This document shows, one piece after another, positions 5,939 to 7,900 of a DNA stretch of 7,900 bases. Source of the DNA: Bacteroidota bacterium (GTDB taxonomy: Bacteria > Bacteroidota > Ignavibacteria > SZUA-365 > JAADGX01); the NCBI GenBank assembly GCA_024276335.1, contig JAJRXL010000333.1, positions 1 through 7,900 on the forward strand, read 5' to 3'. The notes beneath the pieces are model-generated. The model did not search any database. It had not been told where the DNA came from and saw only the letters and a list, made by a program, of their open reading frames with translations. Numbering within the stretch: position 1 is the first letter of the stretch; every line of letters begins with the position of its first letter. The position numbers were made by a program, and so were the translations under genes.

Positions 5939-6955
5939 ATGGAGGCTAGCGTGGTTCGCATCCTGGTATCGGTTGTCACATACCGTCAGCACGAGCAAAC
6001 GAGAGATTTTCTGCAACATGCGATACTTCGGTTCAACGATGAAGGACTGGATTATCGTATCGTGGTCGTGGATAATTACGAACGTTACACCGGGGAGGAA
6101 AAAGCCGGAATTCAAGATGAGTTGAACCTACTGTTTCCCTCACTGCGAGTTATTGATATTCAAAATGGGGAAGGGGAAAAAACCGCGGTAAAAGCAAGCG
6201 ATACAATCATCTATGTTTTCAACAATGAAAACCAGGGATATGCAAAAGGCAACAACCGAGCATTTGCAATCGGGGAGCCTCTCTACAAGAGTGACGTGTT
6301 TCTTGTCTGTGGCAACGACGTGGAGTTCCTGTCAAATGACCTCTTTCGAACGCTGCTACAAAAGATCGAGGAGAACAAGGACATAGGGGTCATCGGCCCG
6401 CACATCATAGGCGATACGGCTACATGGCAAGGGCCGTTCAAGTACCAATCCATCTACAGGCGATATATAGCCTTCTTGTTTTACCCGGTCATCTACGTTC
6501 TCTTTGGAAAGTATTTTCAGAGCACGTTGGTATCCGATGTCATTACAGGCATCGTGGAAGGATACGTCTATCGGCTCATGGGATGTTTCCTGTTGTTTCG
6601 AAGCAGGGTGTTTGATGAAGTAGGCGGTTTTGATGAAGACACGTTTCTCTTTGCCGAAGAACAGATCATTTCGGAAAAACTGATGCAACGGGGATACAGG
6701 AATTATTACTGCGGGAAAGTTAGTATCCGGCACGAGCCCGGAAATGCAACCGGCGCGTTTTTCCGCGAGAGATACATCGAGTGGACCAGGTTTCGGAACG
6801 ACATGTTGTACTATCGAAAGTACAAAAACGTATCGCCTTTTCTCGTTTTGTTGGCGCGACTTTCATACTCCGTGTATCTCTACGTGTACAAACCGCTGAT
6901 GGCTTTCCTGGTCGCACTGGGAGGCAGAATAAGGAAGATGAATCCGGCCAGATGA
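5939..6955 (+). CDS. Family 2 glycosyltransferase (rhamnosyltransferase-like), membrane associated
   Basis: This 338-residue GT-A fold enzyme would add a sugar from a nucleotide donor to the lipid-linked repeat unit on the cytoplasmic face of the membrane. The landmarks run in order: VRILVSVVTYRQ (6-17), VVVDN (42-46), the NQGYAKGNN nucleotide-site motif typical of the rhamnosyltransferase-like branch (98-106), GNDVEF as the metal-binding DXD-like motif (125-130), MGCFLLFRSRVFDEVGGFDEDTF (214-236), AEEQIISEKLMQRGY as the ED-type acceptor and base region (239-253), and a late IRHEPGNATG (263-272). Hydrophobic stretches at about 176-190 and 298-327 suggest peripheral or anchored membrane attachment. 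The frame stays open upstream to a TTG at 5870, which would add 23 residues, but the ribosome site favours 5939. Its stop overlaps the start of the flippase gene by four bases, implying coupled translation. Donor and acceptor sugars cannot be told from the sequence. Confidence 0.92.
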   Translation: MEASVVRILVSVVTYRQHEQTRDFLQHAILRFNDEGLDYRIVVVDNYERYTGEEKAGIQDELNLLFPSLRVIDIQNGEGEKTAVKASDTIIYVFNNENQGYAKGNNRAFAIGEPLYKSDVFLVCGNDVEFLSNDLFRTLLQKIEENKDIGVIGPHIIGDTATWQGPFKYQSIYRRYIAFLFYPVIYVLFGKYFQSTLVSDVITGIVEGYVYRLMGCFLLFRSRVFDEVGGFDEDTFLFAEEQIISEKLMQRGYRNYYCGKVSIRHEPGNATGAFFRERYIEWTRFRNDMLYYRKYKNVSPFLVLLARLSYSVYLYVYKPLMAFLVALGGRIRKMNPAR

Positions 6956-7900
6956 TGGAACGCGTTCTACAACACCTGGGAAAGAACATTTGGAGCCTGA
7001 CTGTCTCGAGGGTCCTTTACCGCTTCGTGGGCATATGGGTCTCCATATACCTGGCGCGGGAGTTGGGAGCGGAGATACTTGGCGCATACGCCGTGGTCAT
7101 GAATATCATTGGGATATTCACGGCATTCACCGACCTGGGTGTCACGAATTTCGTCATAAAGGAAGTGAGCCAGGATGAATCGCGGGCGCAGAGTTACCTG
7201 GATAATTTTTTTGCGCTTCAAGTTGTTGCGGGTCTCATCATTATAGGGTTGATATTTTTAACGGGCGAGGCATCGGGGTATCCCGGCATCCTCCTGGTGG
7301 CATTGGTTATTGGAAGTATCGGTCCGTTTTTCAGCGGGTTAGCCAACACGTATAACACCATCCTCAGTGCAAAGTCCATCTTGTATCCTTTCGCTGTCAT
7401 CGAGATTGTTTGCATGCTCGTATATGCAGTTTCGGTGACAGTTGTGATCATCCTACATCAGGGCATCGTGGCGTTAGTGGCGGCGAGCTCCGTGATTGCA
7501 ATTGTGAAATATATTCTCGGCAAGGCATGGGCGTCACGCTTTCACACGAAAGTTCGATGGAGGCCCGATCCTGCCGTTATGAAACGGCTCGTCTGGATGG
7601 GATTCCCTTTCCTGCTTCTCAACGGGGCGCATTTTGCCATGCAGCGACTGGATGTCATTATTTTGTCCTGGCTCGTTGCCAGTAGAATCGATGTGGGATT
7701 TTACGCGGCCGCTTCCAAGCTTATCGTGTCATCCCTGTTTTTTATCGGCGCATCGGGTACCCTGCTATACCCCATGATCGGAACCCTGATAAAAGCCGAC
7801 AGGGAGAGAGCGCGTCTGCTGTATAGAAAAGCGTCGCTTTACCTGGCTGTGTTTTCAACATTCATTGCCGTCGCTTTTTACGTTATGGCGCCGTTAATCG
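6952..7900 (+). CDS. Wzx-type polysaccharide flippase (partial, runs off right edge)
   Basis: The frame is open from ATG 6952 to the end of the window and gives 316 residues of a polytopic MOP-superfamily protein (polysaccharide biosynthesis family, Wzx/RfbX). Such proteins move undecaprenyl-diphosphate-linked repeat units from the cytoplasmic to the periplasmic face of the inner membrane. Visible features are the N-terminal pair of helices (about 12-34 and 43-60) with RELGAEILGAYAVVM (36-50) between and into them, DLGVTNFVIKEV (61-72), a polar stretch ending RPDPAVMKRLVWMGFPF (204-220), RLDVIILSWL (232-241) and the typical VGFYAAASKLIVSS (248-261). Full-length relatives are usually 400-500 residues, so perhaps a quarter to a third is missing. 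The ATG at 6952 overlaps the TGA of the GT2 gene (ATGA). A second ATG follows at 6955. No separate Shine-Dalgarno is close enough, which fits translational coupling. Confidence 0.93.
   Translation, partial: MMERVLQHLGKNIWSLTVSRVLYRFVGIWVSIYLARELGAEILGAYAVVMNIIGIFTAFTDLGVTNFVIKEVSQDESRAQSYLDNFFALQVVAGLIIIGLIFLTGEASGYPGILLVALVIGSIGPFFSGLANTYNTILSAKSILYPFAVIEIVCMLVYAVSVTVVIILHQGIVALVAASSVIAIVKYILGKAWASRFHTKVRWRPDPAVMKRLVWMGFPFLLLNGAHFAMQRLDVIILSWLVASRIDVGFYAAASKLIVSSLFFIGASGTLLYPMIGTLIKADRERARLLYRKASLYLAVFSTFIAVAFYVMAPLI

Overview
The window is a stretch of bacterial chromosome, roughly half G+C by eye, carrying the start of a cell-surface polysaccharide locus of the Wzx/Wzy type next to two tRNA genes. 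The organism is not identified. The export protein has four predicted SLBB domains and a charged helical insert, the chain-length regulator has no fused kinase, and neither tRNA gene encodes its CCA end. That pattern would suit a Gram-negative lineage outside the enteric group, such as an FCB-type or related uncultured phylum, but this is a weak inference.

Layout. On the minus strand, a long polytopic membrane protein gene begins near 1343 and runs off the left edge; it has no recognisable family and no good start codon. Positions 1344-1572 separate it from two plus-strand tRNA genes: Cys(GCA) at 1573-1645 and Leu(UAA) at 1699-1784. Only 47 bases after the tRNA-Leu gene, a plus-strand gene series begins and runs to the right edge. 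It holds a WecA/TagO-type polyprenyl-phosphate sugar-1-phosphate transferase (1832-2902), a Wza-like SLBB export protein (2945-4561), a Wzz-type chain-length regulator (4571-5818), a family 2 glycosyltransferase (5939-6955) and the first two thirds or so of a Wzx-type flippase (from 6952).

How the parts fit. WecA would load the first sugar phosphate onto undecaprenyl phosphate at the inner face of the cytoplasmic membrane. The GT2 enzyme would add a further sugar, the flippase would move the lipid-linked unit across the membrane, Wzz would control polymer length, and the SLBB protein would form the periplasmic and outer-membrane export channel. A polymerase (Wzy) is not visible among the plus-strand genes. 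The divergent membrane protein is a possible but unproven candidate for a polymerase or a GT-C-type transferase.

The plus-strand genes are tightly packed (gaps of 42 and 9 bases and one 4-base overlap), except for a 120-base gap before the GT2 gene. No mobile element, CRISPR array or integrase was seen. I do not see a new biological system here. The points most worth a second look are the unresolved 5' end of the divergent membrane gene, the terminator-free junction between tRNA-Leu and the polysaccharide genes, and the charged insert in the SLBB protein.
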